Notes under the pieces: model-generated
Seen by the model: the letters and a program-made list of their open reading frames with translations, nothing else
What the model was told of the DNA's origin: nothing
The model's database searches: none
Assembly: GCA_041484525.1 (NCBI GenBank)
Contig: JBGPHT010000109.1
Location: 1 to 25,238 of the forward strand
DNA from: JBGPHT01 sp041484525
Lineage (GTDB): Bacteria; Acidobacteriota; Terriglobia; Bryobacterales; Bryobacteraceae
Direction: 5' to 3'
DNA: 25,238 nt
Shown here: one piece after another, positions 1 through 7,559 of the stretch
Layout: each line of letters starts with the position of its first letter
Position numbering within the stretch: position 1 is the stretch's first letter
Program-made: the position numbers and the translations under genes

Positions 1-396
1 TCGCACGGCGGTGCGCCGCAACCTGCGGATCTGTCGCACGGCGGTGCGCCGCAACCCGCGGATCTGTCGCACAGCGGTGCGCCGCAACCCGCGGATCTGT
101 CGCACGGCGGTGCGCCGCAACCCGCGGATCTGTCGCACGGCGGTGCGCCGCAACCTGCGGATCTGTCGCACGGCGGTGCGCCGCAACCTGCGGATCTGTC
201 GCACGGCGGTGCGCCGCAACCCGCGGATCTGTCGCACAGCGGTGCGCCGCAACCCGCGGATCTGTCGCACGGCGGTGCGCCGCAACCCGCGGATCTGTCG
301 CTCGGCGGTGCGCCGCAACCCGCGGATCTGTCGCACGGCGATGCGCCACAACCCGCGGATCTGCCGCACGCGCCCGCGCAGCGGCCCGCGGAACCG
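1..396 (+). repeat. 33-bp tandem repeat array, in frame within a ligase gene
   Basis: Eleven head-to-tail 33-bp units fill bases 1-363, and a degraded twelfth follows (364-396). Each unit encodes the 11 residues SHGGAPQPADL in the frame of the ligase. Units differ by single bases: ggc/agc in the third codon, cct/ccc in the eighth, ctc for cac in unit 10, gat and a silent cca in unit 11. The array starts at the very first base, so it probably extends upstream. Because 33 is a multiple of three, all frames stay open, which creates a false Arg-rich ORF in frame 2. The units encode protein and have no spacers, so this is not a CRISPR array. Confidence 0.93.
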
Positions 397-1509
397 CCGC
401 GCGCCGCCGGCCCGCAGCCGAAGGAACGGTCGCCCGACTCGTCGCCTGCGGAACTGTCGCCCGCCGCCGCGCCGCGGCCCCAGGCCCGCTTGGATGGCGA
501 TGCCCCTGCGGCCATCATATATACATCGGGCACGACGGGCGTGGCCAAGGGCGCGGTCCTGACCCACGACAACTTCGCCGCTAATGCGATCGGCCTTCTG
601 ACCTGTTGGCAAATCAGCGCTGCCGATCGCCTGCTGCTGGCGCTGCCGCTGTTTCACGTCCACGCGCTCGGCAACGGTCTCCACTGCTGGCTGCTGAGCG
701 GCTGCCGTATGCGCCTCCTCGAGCGGTTCGCGCATCAGACCGCGGCGGCGGAGTTCTTCGACTTCCGCCCCACTCTCTTCTTCGGCGTCCCCACCATCTA
801 CGTGCGGCTGCTCGATCTGCCGGCGGACGCCGCGGCCGCAATCGGCGCCTTCATGCGGTTGTTCGTTTCGGGCTCGGCGGCGCTGCCGGCGCACGTCCTC
901 GAAGAGTTCCGCCGCCGCTTCGGCCACACCATCCTCGAGCGCTACGGGATGAGCGAGACATTCATGATCGCCAGCAATCCGTACGTCGGCGAACGGCGTC
1001 CGGGCAGCGTGGGGCTGCCGATGCCCTCGGTCGGCGTGCGCCTCGCGGAGGGTGAGATCCAGGTGAAAGGCCCGAACGTTTTCGCCGGCTATTGGCGGCG
1101 CCAAGACGCCACCCGCGCCGCCTTCACCGACGATGGATGGTTCCGCACCGGCGACCTGGCGGAGCGATCGCCCGATGGCTACATCACGCTCTGCGGCCGC
1201 AAGAGCGACCTGATCATCTCGGCCGGCTTCAATATCTATCCGCGCGAGATCGAGGAGTTCTTGGAGGAGCAGCCGGAGGTCGCCGAAGCTGCCGTTGCCG
1301 GAGTACAAGACACTCTGCGCGGCGAAGTCCCCGCAGCATGGGTCGTGCTGCGCGCGCCCGTACACGCCGCGGAACTAGAGCGTCGCTGCCGCGAAAAGCT
1401 CGCGTCGTTCAAGGTGCCGCGCGCCTTCCGTGCGGTCGAGCGCCTGCCCCGCAACGCCATGGGCAAAATACAAAAGCACCTGCTGGCGGACCAGGGCGAG
1501 ACTCAGTGA
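1..1509 (+). CDS. Malonyl-CoA synthetase-like AMP-forming acyl-CoA ligase (5' partial, repeat-bearing)
   Basis: ANL-superfamily ligase that activates a carboxylic acid as acyl-adenylate and transfers it to CoA; the resemblance is closest to malonyl/methylmalonyl-CoA synthetases (MatB). The frame is open from base 1, giving 502 visible residues. Residues 1-121 are 11-residue repeats and about 122-165 are a Pro/Ala/Arg-rich linker. The ATP loop IIYTSGTTG follows at 172-180, with ERYGMSET at 313-320, RTGD at 382-385 and the C-terminal hinge region GRKSDLIISAGFNIYP. The catalytic lysine of the A10 motif is in MGKIQK (K489). MatB-like signatures include LPLFHVHAL, ASNPY-GERR-GSVG and VKGPNVFAGYW. 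The true start and the N-terminal domain (normally about 150 residues before the ATP loop) lie outside the window or are displaced by the repeats. The stop overlaps the convergent DUF1080 gene by 7 bp. Substrate identity is inferred. Confidence 0.85.
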   Translation, partial: SHGGAPQPADLSHGGAPQPADLSHSGAPQPADLSHGGAPQPADLSHGGAPQPADLSHGGAPQPADLSHGGAPQPADLSHSGAPQPADLSHGGAPQPADLSLGGAPQPADLSHGDAPQPADLPHAPAQRPAEPPRAAGPQPKERSPDSSPAELSPAAAPRPQARLDGDAPAAIIYTSGTTGVAKGAVLTHDNFAANAIGLLTCWQISAADRLLLALPLFHVHALGNGLHCWLLSGCRMRLLERFAHQTAAAEFFDFRPTLFFGVPTIYVRLLDLPADAAAAIGAFMRLFVSGSAALPAHVLEEFRRRFGHTILERYGMSETFMIASNPYVGERRPGSVGLPMPSVGVRLAEGEIQVKGPNVFAGYWRRQDATRAAFTDDGWFRTGDLAERSPDGYITLCGRKSDLIISAGFNIYPREIEEFLEEQPEVAEAAVAGVQDTLRGEVPAAWVVLRAPVHAAELERRCREKLASFKVPRAFRAVERLPRNAMGKIQKHLLADQGETQ

Positions 1510-2141
1510 ACTACTGTCGTAACCCCGGTCGGCGCGGCCGGCCCGCCCGCCCCGGTAGGAAGCGGGCGCATCATTAGATTGCGATATTGCACCACGGAGC
1601 CCGGGTTGTGCTGCTGCAGCGCGACGAAGCCCTTCTGGTAGCGCTGCTGCGCATCATCGCAGTCCGTCACCGTCTTGCCGTTGACCTTGATGACGACGTG
1701 GTTGCCGGTGACGATGATGTGCTGCGTCCACCAGGTGTCGTCCTGGACGAGTTGTTCGGCGACCTTGCAGATGCCGTAGAGGCTGCCGGTCTTCTGCGGG
1801 TCGGGCGAAGTGTTTTCCACCTGGGCCTCGTAGCCTTTGGGGAAGCCCGGGCCGAACGCCGTGCGGAAATACATGCCGGAGTTCCCGCTATGGTTGAGCC
1901 GCACTTCCGCGAAGAACTCGCAGTTTTCACACTCGCGCGTCATCCAGAAAAGGTGGCTGGCGGGGCCGTCGCCGGTGATGGCGTTGTCCGTTACCTTCCA
2001 GCTCTCGGGGTGCTCGTTGGCCTTCCAGCCGTCGAGGGTCTTGCCGTCGAACAGGCTGATCCAGCCGTCTTTGCCGGGAGTGGGCCGATCCTGCGCGGCG
2101 CAAAGGGCCGCGGCTATCGCAAACAGAGCGAGAGTTTTCAT
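1503..2141 (-). CDS. DUF1080 (3-keto-disaccharide hydrolase-type) secreted protein
   Basis: A 212-residue exported protein. The N-terminus MKTLALFAIAAALCAAQ is a clear signal peptide. The mature part is one DUF1080 domain, a concanavalin-like beta-sandwich family that includes 3-keto-glycoside hydrolases. Typical motifs are WISLFDGKTLDGWK near residue 27, NSGMYFRT in the middle, GYEAQVENT, and GSLYGI followed by WTQHIIVTGNHVVIKVNGK. Length matches single-domain members. It probably acts on carbohydrate outside the cytoplasmic membrane, but the substrate cannot be read from sequence. The 3' end overlaps the ligase stop convergently. There is no Shine-Dalgarno; a TATAGT box lies 9 bases before the ATG. 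Confidence 0.88.
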   Translation of the reverse strand: MKTLALFAIAAALCAAQDRPTPGKDGWISLFDGKTLDGWKANEHPESWKVTDNAITGDGPASHLFWMTRECENCEFFAEVRLNHSGNSGMYFRTAFGPGFPKGYEAQVENTSPDPQKTGSLYGICKVAEQLVQDDTWWTQHIIVTGNHVVIKVNGKTVTDCDDAQQRYQKGFVALQQHNPGSVVQYRNLMMRPLPTGAGGPAAPTGVTTVVH

Positions 2142-2156
2142 ATCAAATACACTATA
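2142..2156 (-). promoter_or_regulatory. Putative -10 box of the DUF1080 gene
   Basis: On the minus strand TATAGT (2151-2156) stands 9 bases before the ATG. No convincing -35 box or Shine-Dalgarno is visible. Transcription would start within a few bases of the start codon. Confidence 0.4.
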
Positions 2157-2186
2157 TCGTTACTGATGCTACGATACTCTGTCGGG

Positions 2187-3164
2187 ATGAAGCTCGCCCT
2201 CATTCTTAGCGTCTGCCTGCTGCCTGCGTTGGCGCAAACGCCGGCCCTCGATCTGATCAACCACAACCGGCCGCTGCTCGATGCTCACAATTGCTACCCC
2301 TATGAAGGCAAGTGGGGCGACCGCATCGACCGCGCGCTGTCCACCGGTTTCCCCGTGGCCATCGAACAGGATCTGGCGTGGGCCAACGGCAAGCCGGTGG
2401 TGTCGCATACCGATAAGACGAAGGGCGACGAGCCCACGCTGCGCGAGTACTTCTTCGAGCGCGTGAGGCCGATCGTGGAGAAGGCGCTGGCCGACAACGA
2501 CCGCGCCAAGTGGCCGATCGTGGTAGTGCATTTCGATTTCAAGAGCAACGTCGAGCCGCTGCACCGCGCCGTCTGGGCCCTCCTGGGCGAGTATCAGGGG
2601 TGGATCACCACCGCCACGAAGGGCGCCGACGATCGCGTGCTTGCGCCGTTCGAGCCCAAGCCGCTGCTGGTCCTTACCGAAGACAACGACGCGCAGGAGA
2701 AGGTCTTCTTCACGGAGTTGCCTGCGGGCGCAAAGCTGCGCCTGTTCGGCTCGGCGCACACGAGTGCGCTGCCGGCAAATCTATCCAGCGCCGAGCGCAA
2801 TCATCTGGCGGCGACTCTGCCTCCCGAGAAACTGCTGTCGGAGCGTCCGACCAACTACCGGCGGTGGTGGAACAACTCCTGGTTCCTCGTGGAAGAAGGC
2901 GGCCAACACGCAGCCGGCGATTGGACCGATGCCGACGACCGCCGCCTGCGCGCGCTGGTCGACCATGCCCACCGGCTCGGCTACTGGATCCGCTTTTACA
3001 CGCTGGATGGTTTTGCCAAGCCCGAAGACCAGGGCTGGGGCGACGGGTACAACTTCGGCTCGCATGAGGCTGTGGCAAAGCGGTGGAGAGCCGCGCTGGC
3101 GGCTGGTGTGAACCTGATCGCCTCGGACCAATACGAGGAACTGCGCGCCGCGATGGGGAAGTGA
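2187..3164 (+). CDS. PI-PLC-like phosphodiesterase superfamily protein, secreted
   Basis: A 325-residue protein. The ATG at 2187 is chosen because it begins a good signal peptide (MKLALILSVCLLPALAQ); the frame is open further upstream but only opposite the DUF1080 gene. The mature protein resembles the PI-PLC/glycerophosphodiesterase TIM-barrel superfamily: LLDAHNCYPY with H34 and N35, VAIEQDLAW with E60 and D62, VVSHTD with H74, then IVVVHFDFKS and a C-terminal IRFYTLDG and LIASDQYEEL. These match the usual layout of the two catalytic histidines and metal ligands. It probably hydrolyses an extracytoplasmic phosphodiester, substrate unknown. The 45-bp gap to the DUF1080 gene holds the divergent promoters. 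Confidence 0.75.
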   Translation: MKLALILSVCLLPALAQTPALDLINHNRPLLDAHNCYPYEGKWGDRIDRALSTGFPVAIEQDLAWANGKPVVSHTDKTKGDEPTLREYFFERVRPIVEKALADNDRAKWPIVVVHFDFKSNVEPLHRAVWALLGEYQGWITTATKGADDRVLAPFEPKPLLVLTEDNDAQEKVFFTELPAGAKLRLFGSAHTSALPANLSSAERNHLAATLPPEKLLSERPTNYRRWWNNSWFLVEEGGQHAAGDWTDADDRRLRALVDHAHRLGYWIRFYTLDGFAKPEDQGWGDGYNFGSHEAVAKRWRAALAAGVNLIASDQYEELRAAMGK

Positions 3165-3210
3165 AGGCGCAGAGCTAATCGCGGGGCTCGCGCCACGTCA
3201 TGAAGTCATA

Positions 3211-4134
3211 ATGTACGGACGCATTCTCACGATTTCGGTGCTGGCGGCGCATTCCGCCGGCGTTTCGACGGCAGCCGGCCGGCAACTGCGCGACCTGGTG
3301 ATGCCGGACGCGAAGGTGTTGGCGGGCCTCAACATGGATCGCGTCAAGTCGACGGCGCTGGGGCGATATGTGCTGACACAGCTCGCCCAGCGGGTCGTGC
3401 AGATCCACGAGGCGAGCACCTTCTTCGGCTTCGATCCTAGCCGGAACGTTCACGAGTTGCTGTTTGCCTCGAGCGGCACGTCGCTGGACGCGGGCGGCAT
3501 CCTGGTGGCGCGCGGCCGTTTCGACGGCGCCGCCATGCGGTCCAAGGCAGAGCAGAATGGAGGCACGACCGAGACATACCGCGGCGCGACCATCCTGCTA
3601 GATACGAAGAAGACGATCGGCCTGGCGTTGTTGAGTTCGACCATCGCAGCCGCCGGCGACGTGGCGAGTGTCAAGGCCGTCATCGACCGCGAAGCGAAGT
3701 TGTCGAGCATGACCTCGGCACTCTCGGCTGAGGTCAGCCGGTGGAGCGCAGCCGGAGACTTCTGGGTGATCTCGATGGTGCCGCCTCTTGGGCTGATGCC
3801 GGGATCGGCGCCGGCGAATCCGGGCGGGCCGCAGAACTTACTGAAGAACCTGCAGCGGGCCGCGGCCGGCATACGATTCCGCAATGGGGCCGAAGTGACC
3901 ACGGAGGCGCAGGCCGATACATCGGAGAATGCGTCGACCCTGGGTAACGCGCTGAAGTTCCTGGCGAACATGGCGCAGGCGCAGGCCTCAAAGAAAGGCG
4001 CGCCGGCAGCGGCGCTTCCGCTGCCCGAGGTGAAGACGCAGGGAGCCACTCTGAACATCTCGGCAACTCTGACCGACAGCCAGTTCCGGAATCTGCTGCC
4101 GCCGAAAAAGCAGCCGGCAGGGAAGAAGCTTTAG
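3211..4134 (+). CDS. Uncharacterised secreted protein, paralogue A
   Basis: A 307-residue protein of a family I cannot name. An N-terminal hydrophobic stretch ending near residue 22 looks like a signal peptide. It then shares a core with the minus-strand gene at 17766-18734: LVMPDAKVLAGLN, GFDPSRNVHELL, ARGRFDGAAMRS, TYRGATILLD, GDVASVKAVIDR and a W-rich segment followed by WVISMVPP. The C-terminal region contains short Gln/Ala-rich helices (MAQAQASKKG) and ends in a Lys-rich tail. The repeated beta-alpha layout is vaguely like solute-binding or DUF3352-type proteins, but that is a guess. It lies 46 bp after the phosphodiesterase gene on the same strand and could be co-transcribed with it. 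Confidence 0.75.
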   Translation: MYGRILTISVLAAHSAGVSTAAGRQLRDLVMPDAKVLAGLNMDRVKSTALGRYVLTQLAQRVVQIHEASTFFGFDPSRNVHELLFASSGTSLDAGGILVARGRFDGAAMRSKAEQNGGTTETYRGATILLDTKKTIGLALLSSTIAAAGDVASVKAVIDREAKLSSMTSALSAEVSRWSAAGDFWVISMVPPLGLMPGSAPANPGGPQNLLKNLQRAAAGIRFRNGAEVTTEAQADTSENASTLGNALKFLANMAQAQASKKGAPAAALPLPEVKTQGATLNISATLTDSQFRNLLPPKKQPAGKKL

Positions 4135-4162
4135 GCTATGTATCGCCGCTCCCTCAGGAGCG

Positions 4163-4245
4163 CGAAAGAATACGGGGACGCCCCTACTGTGCCGAAAGGT
4201 CGCTGAATTCGCGTAGGTCGCCCGGAGCATCCCCGGATTCTTTCG
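4163..4245. terminator. Large imperfect inverted repeat between convergent genes
   Basis: Arms 4163-4180 (cgaaagaatacggggacg) and 4228-4245 (catccccggattctttcg) are reverse complements at 16 of 18 positions, separated by 47 bp. They lie in the 120-bp gap between convergent genes (paralogue A and the M14 peptidase). A bidirectional terminator or an interspersed repeat are both possible. No T-tract follows directly, so a simple intrinsic terminator is less likely. Confidence 0.55.
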
Positions 4246-4254
4246 GGTCCGCGG

Positions 4255-6882
4255 CTACTGTACGAGCGTGTTGAACAGCAGCTTATAGGTACCGTGCGTC
4301 TGTGCGCGGTGCTGCGTACGAAAGCCGATCAGCACCACACGGCCGGCGCCGATGCGGGCCGATACGACGGCCGCCTTCTTCGCCAGATTCTCTTCGCCGA
4401 GCAGCCAGCCGCTTTCGAGCAGGTCGCGGTCGGCGTAGCGGGCGACTACCGTGTACTTGTCGGCGTCCTGTGGAGCCGTCACTTCGAAAGCCGGATTGCT
4501 GTCGAAGTATACGGCCAGGGCGTCGGATGGCATTCCGTAGGCGAGCGGGTTCGTATTGTCGAGTTTGATCTTGAGCGTGGAGCCGGGGGACCAAAACTCC
4601 TTCGAGTTCTTGCCGGCCACGACGTTGCGCACACTCACGCCGAGGCGATCCATGGCGAATTGGGAGGCGCCGCCGAGCGTCACGATGGTCCCGCCCTTCT
4701 CGACAAAAGTCCGCAGCGCGGTGACGCCCTCCGCGCCGATGCCGGTGCGGAATTCGGGAGGCATGGCGCCGCCCCGTCCACCGCCGCCTCCTTCGCCGCC
4801 GCCCGCCCCGCGTCCACCGCGCCCTCCGGCGGCCGGTGCTGCCCCGGCGGCGGGTGGACGATCGCCCGTGATCGTGGCGGTCGAGTCTTCAGGAAAGACG
4901 ATCGTGTCGTACTTCGTATTCAGGTCGCCCTTCTTGAGTTCGGCGTCCATCAGGGTGGCGTAGGGGAAGCTGAACTGCTCGAGCACCAGGCGCGTCCAGC
5001 CTTCATCGATGTTGCCGCCGCCGTAGCGCTGGTACATGGCAATGCGCTGGCGCTTGGCGTCGTGGGCTTCCTGTGCGACGGGCGCGCGCAGGCCCTTGAA
5101 ATCGACGCCGGTCTCCTTGGCGATTCGGGCGAGCGTGGTTTCCGAACCCGGACCCACCACGAAATCGCCGGGGCGCAATCCGGCGATGGCGCGGTCCACA
5201 CGGCGTACGGCGATGCCTTTGTCGAAGAGTTGATTTACAGCGCGAAAGCTGTCATTGAGGCGGCCGTCGATCGAGTAGCCGGTGCTGCTCTCGGAGACTT
5301 TGCCGGCGGGCTCGATGGGCGCGGCGACCTTTTGCAGGTCGGTATCGACGGCCTCATCCACGGGGTCGACGCGCACGCCCATGTATTCGAACATGGTGTC
5401 GGTAGCCATGTCGTAGGGGCGGATGGGCGAGCCATCGCGATTGCGCGTCCAGTCGTTGTCAGGGAAGAAGGTGCGGCCCAGCAGATAGCGGATCAGCCCC
5501 ATCTTGGGCTGTGCCATCGACACCACGTACGTGCCCGCCGGGTAGGTCATGGCGCCATCGCCGGTAGTGAAAGCCTTGGGCGCGCGCTTCACTTCCACGC
5601 CCTGCACCAGCAGCTTGTTCACCAACTTCACGGCGGTGAGCGAATCGTGCTGCACGCCTGGGATCACGTAAGCCGCGGGCTTGCCTTGCGCCCCGCGCTC
5701 CGTCTGGCGCTTGGCCTTGAGATAGGCGTTCCACAAGACAGTCTCGCGATTGCGAGCGGCCAGGTCGAGCACGGCCCACGCGGAAATCTTTTGGCGGTCC
5801 ACGATGTCGCGCAGCCGCCACCAGCCGCCCGGCCACGGATTGGGGAAGACCGTCTCCGGCTCGTAGGTGGGCAGATTGCGCGCGCCGCCGCGCAGTTGAT
5901 CGGGGTGGATGAAGAGCGGCGTCGCCAGCCGCGCGCTGGCCGATTCCGTCAGCATCCCGGCAATGTTATGGAACGGCGTGATCCAGTGGAAACCGAAATG
6001 TCCCCAGCCGGAATACTGCGCCATGTTGAGCACGCCCGATTCGCCGTTCTCTTCCTCTTTGTAAGCCATGTGGGCGCCGTACCAACTCAGCTCGCGCCAC
6101 AGGATCGGGTCGGCCATGGGACGGATCGGCTCGGCGTAGGGTGGCAGGTAGATGCGCGCGCCGTTCGAGCCCATGTGGTGATGATCGACGTACGCCTGCG
6201 GAGTCCAGTCGCGGAAGAGGATCTTCGCCATGTACTGCGATTCGACCAGGTTGGTCTGAAACGCGTCGCGGTTATTGTCGTGGCCTGCATATTTGTGGTA
6301 AAGCACAGGCGGGTTCGAGCCCTCGTACTCGGTGCCGAGCGTCTTCTGATACCAGTCGTGGACGATGATCTCGCCATCCGGATTGAAAGAGGGCACCATG
6401 ATGAAGACGACGTTGTCGAGGATGCGCTGCGCCTCTTCGTCCTTGCGGGCCAGCAGGTCGTAAGCGAGCTCGGGCGCCATTTGAGTACCGCCAATCTCGG
6501 TGGCGTGGAGGCTCATGGATTGGCAAATGACGGCCTTGCCTTGGGCGGCCAGTTGGTGAGCCTGCTGCTCGCCGATGCCACGTGGATCGCTAAGGCTGGC
6601 GTTGACCTGGCGCAGGTGCTCGAGGTTTTTCAAGTTCGCGGGCGACGAGAGGTAGACAATCAGGAACGGGTTGCCCATGGTGCTGGGGCCGGCGTTGGTG
6701 ACGAGCATGCGGCCGCCGCTCTCCTTCTCGAGCAGCTTGAAGTAGTCGACGATCTTGTCCCAGCGCGCCATCTTGCGATCTGCGCCGAGCTGGAAGCCGA
6801 AGAATTTGTCAGGTGGAGTTTGGGCGGAAGCGGACGCAACCAGGGTCAGAATCGCCAGGGCTAATCTGGGTGTTCGAAACAT
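4255..6882 (-). CDS. M14-family zinc carboxypeptidase, secreted, with C-terminal domain
   Basis: An 875-residue exported metallopeptidase. The signal peptide is residues 1-20 (ending SASA). The M14 catalytic domain covers about 25-340: zinc ligands in HATE (H126, E129) and in DHHH (234-236), NPDG at 167-170 and the substrate-binding NNRD near 203-206; GMLTES is a candidate for the catalytic glutamate region. The remaining 500 residues include a GATase1-like segment (TIVFPEDS, IVTLGGASQFAMDRLG). It is interrupted by a Gly/Arg-rich low-complexity linker near residues 675-710. The family cleaves peptides or cell-wall peptides outside the cell; the substrate is unknown. A strong Shine-Dalgarno (gggaggt, 5 bases before ATG) fixes the start. 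Length is typical for the long acidobacterial members. Confidence 0.88.
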   Translation of the reverse strand: MFRTPRLALAILTLVASASAQTPPDKFFGFQLGADRKMARWDKIVDYFKLLEKESGGRMLVTNAGPSTMGNPFLIVYLSSPANLKNLEHLRQVNASLSDPRGIGEQQAHQLAAQGKAVICQSMSLHATEIGGTQMAPELAYDLLARKDEEAQRILDNVVFIMVPSFNPDGEIIVHDWYQKTLGTEYEGSNPPVLYHKYAGHDNNRDAFQTNLVESQYMAKILFRDWTPQAYVDHHHMGSNGARIYLPPYAEPIRPMADPILWRELSWYGAHMAYKEEENGESGVLNMAQYSGWGHFGFHWITPFHNIAGMLTESASARLATPLFIHPDQLRGGARNLPTYEPETVFPNPWPGGWWRLRDIVDRQKISAWAVLDLAARNRETVLWNAYLKAKRQTERGAQGKPAAYVIPGVQHDSLTAVKLVNKLLVQGVEVKRAPKAFTTGDGAMTYPAGTYVVSMAQPKMGLIRYLLGRTFFPDNDWTRNRDGSPIRPYDMATDTMFEYMGVRVDPVDEAVDTDLQKVAAPIEPAGKVSESSTGYSIDGRLNDSFRAVNQLFDKGIAVRRVDRAIAGLRPGDFVVGPGSETTLARIAKETGVDFKGLRAPVAQEAHDAKRQRIAMYQRYGGGNIDEGWTRLVLEQFSFPYATLMDAELKKGDLNTKYDTIVFPEDSTATITGDRPPAAGAAPAAGGRGGRGAGGGEGGGGGRGGAMPPEFRTGIGAEGVTALRTFVEKGGTIVTLGGASQFAMDRLGVSVRNVVAGKNSKEFWSPGSTLKIKLDNTNPLAYGMPSDALAVYFDSNPAFEVTAPQDADKYTVVARYADRDLLESGWLLGEENLAKKAAVVSARIGAGRVVLIGFRTQHRAQTHGTYKLLFNTLVQ

Positions 6883-6887
6883 GAGTT

Positions 6888-6894
6888 ACCTCCC
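6888..6894 (-). promoter_or_regulatory. Ribosome binding site of the M14 peptidase
   Basis: The minus strand reads gggaggt, 5 bases before the ATG at 6882. It is one of the few strong Shine-Dalgarno sequences in the window and decides the start. Confidence 0.8.
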
Positions 6895-6996
6895 GATTGG
6901 AAGCCAAGTCTAGCACACCGGCGAGTCCCGCCAGATGCGCCACGCTGCTGCAACTGGCTTGCAAACATCCCGCTGGACTCGACTGGCGAGCGCTGC

Positions 6997-7002
6997 TAAA
7001 AT
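6997..7002 (+). promoter_or_regulatory. Putative -10 box of bfr, leaderless arrangement
   Basis: TAAAAT stands 7 bases before the bfr ATG (7010) with no Shine-Dalgarno between. The transcript would begin at or next to the start codon. No clear -35 box or Fur-type iron box is visible in 6900-7009. Confidence 0.45.
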
Positions 7003-7009
7003 CCGGCGT

Positions 7010-7486
7010 ATGAAGGGCAATCCAAAAGTGATCGCTTTGTTAAACGAGGCACTCAAGGAAGAGCTGACGGCGATCAATCAATATTTCCTCCACGCCGAAA
7101 TGTGCGAGAGCTGGCATTACGACCGGCTGGGCGCGTACATCAAGAAACAGTCCATCGATGAAATGAAGCATGCCGAGACTCTGATCGAGCGCATTCTTTT
7201 TCTCGATGCGGTTCCCACCATGACTGACCCGATGCAGCTTTCGATCGGGAAGAACGTCAAGGAGCAGATTGAGAGCGACCTGAAGCTGGAAGTCGCGGCT
7301 ACTGAGATGTACAACCGGGCGGTGAAGATCTCGCGGGAAGAGGGCGACAACGCATCGCGGGAGTTGTTCGAGCGCCTGCTGAAAGACGAGGAAGAGCACG
7401 TCGACTGGCTCGAGGCGCAGCTCCACCAGATCCAGGAAATGGGCTACGAGCGCTACCTTGCGACCCAGGTTCACGAAGCCAAGTAG
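7010..7486 (+). CDS. bfr: Bacterioferritin
   Basis: A 158-residue iron-storage protein that forms a 24-mer shell, oxidises Fe(II) at a dinuclear centre and stores it as a mineral. Every ferroxidase ligand sits at the same number as in E. coli Bfr: E18, Y25, E51, H54, E94, E127 and H130. The haem ligand M52 is present too, so a haem-binding, ferroxidase-active protein is expected. The start is the ATG at 7010 (MKGNPKVIALLNEAL), which fits family length; a longer frame from 6935 adds no family-like residues. A small hairpin with a T-run follows the gene. Neighbours are unrelated. Confidence 0.97.
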   Translation: MKGNPKVIALLNEALKEELTAINQYFLHAEMCESWHYDRLGAYIKKQSIDEMKHAETLIERILFLDAVPTMTDPMQLSIGKNVKEQIESDLKLEVAATEMYNRAVKISREEGDNASRELFERLLKDEEEHVDWLEAQLHQIQEMGYERYLATQVHEAK

Positions 7487-7500
7487 CGACTTCCCAGTTG

Positions 7501-7525
7501 AAATCTAGTTGCAGCTAGGATTTTT
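7501..7525 (+). terminator. Probable intrinsic terminator after bfr
   Basis: aaatctag (7501-7508) pairs with ctaggattt (7515-7523) apart from one bulged g, and the hairpin runs straight into a T5 tract (7521-7525). It lies 15 bp after the bfr stop. The stem is AU-rich and short, so efficiency is uncertain. Confidence 0.5.
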
Positions 7526-7559
7526 GGACCGACCCCGGCCAACCTATACGGTAAAATAA

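Noticed and set aside
1..396. CRISPR array
   Set aside because: The units are directly adjacent without unique spacers, are a multiple of three long and encode protein in frame.
11..562. Arg-rich repeat ORF in frame 2 (RRNPRICRTAV units)
   Set aside because: It is a shifted reading of the 33-bp array. The frame-1 reading continues into a conserved ligase; this one ends in non-homologous Arg/Pro sequence.
4294..6864. An 856-codon open frame antisense to the M14 peptidase
   Set aside because: It is a mirror of a GC-rich coding gene. It has no family motifs, no Shine-Dalgarno, and His/Arg/Val-rich shadow composition.
6900..7009. Fur box upstream of bacterioferritin
   Set aside because: I looked for the GATAATGATAATCATTATC-type palindrome and saw no match; only a TAAAAT box is visible.
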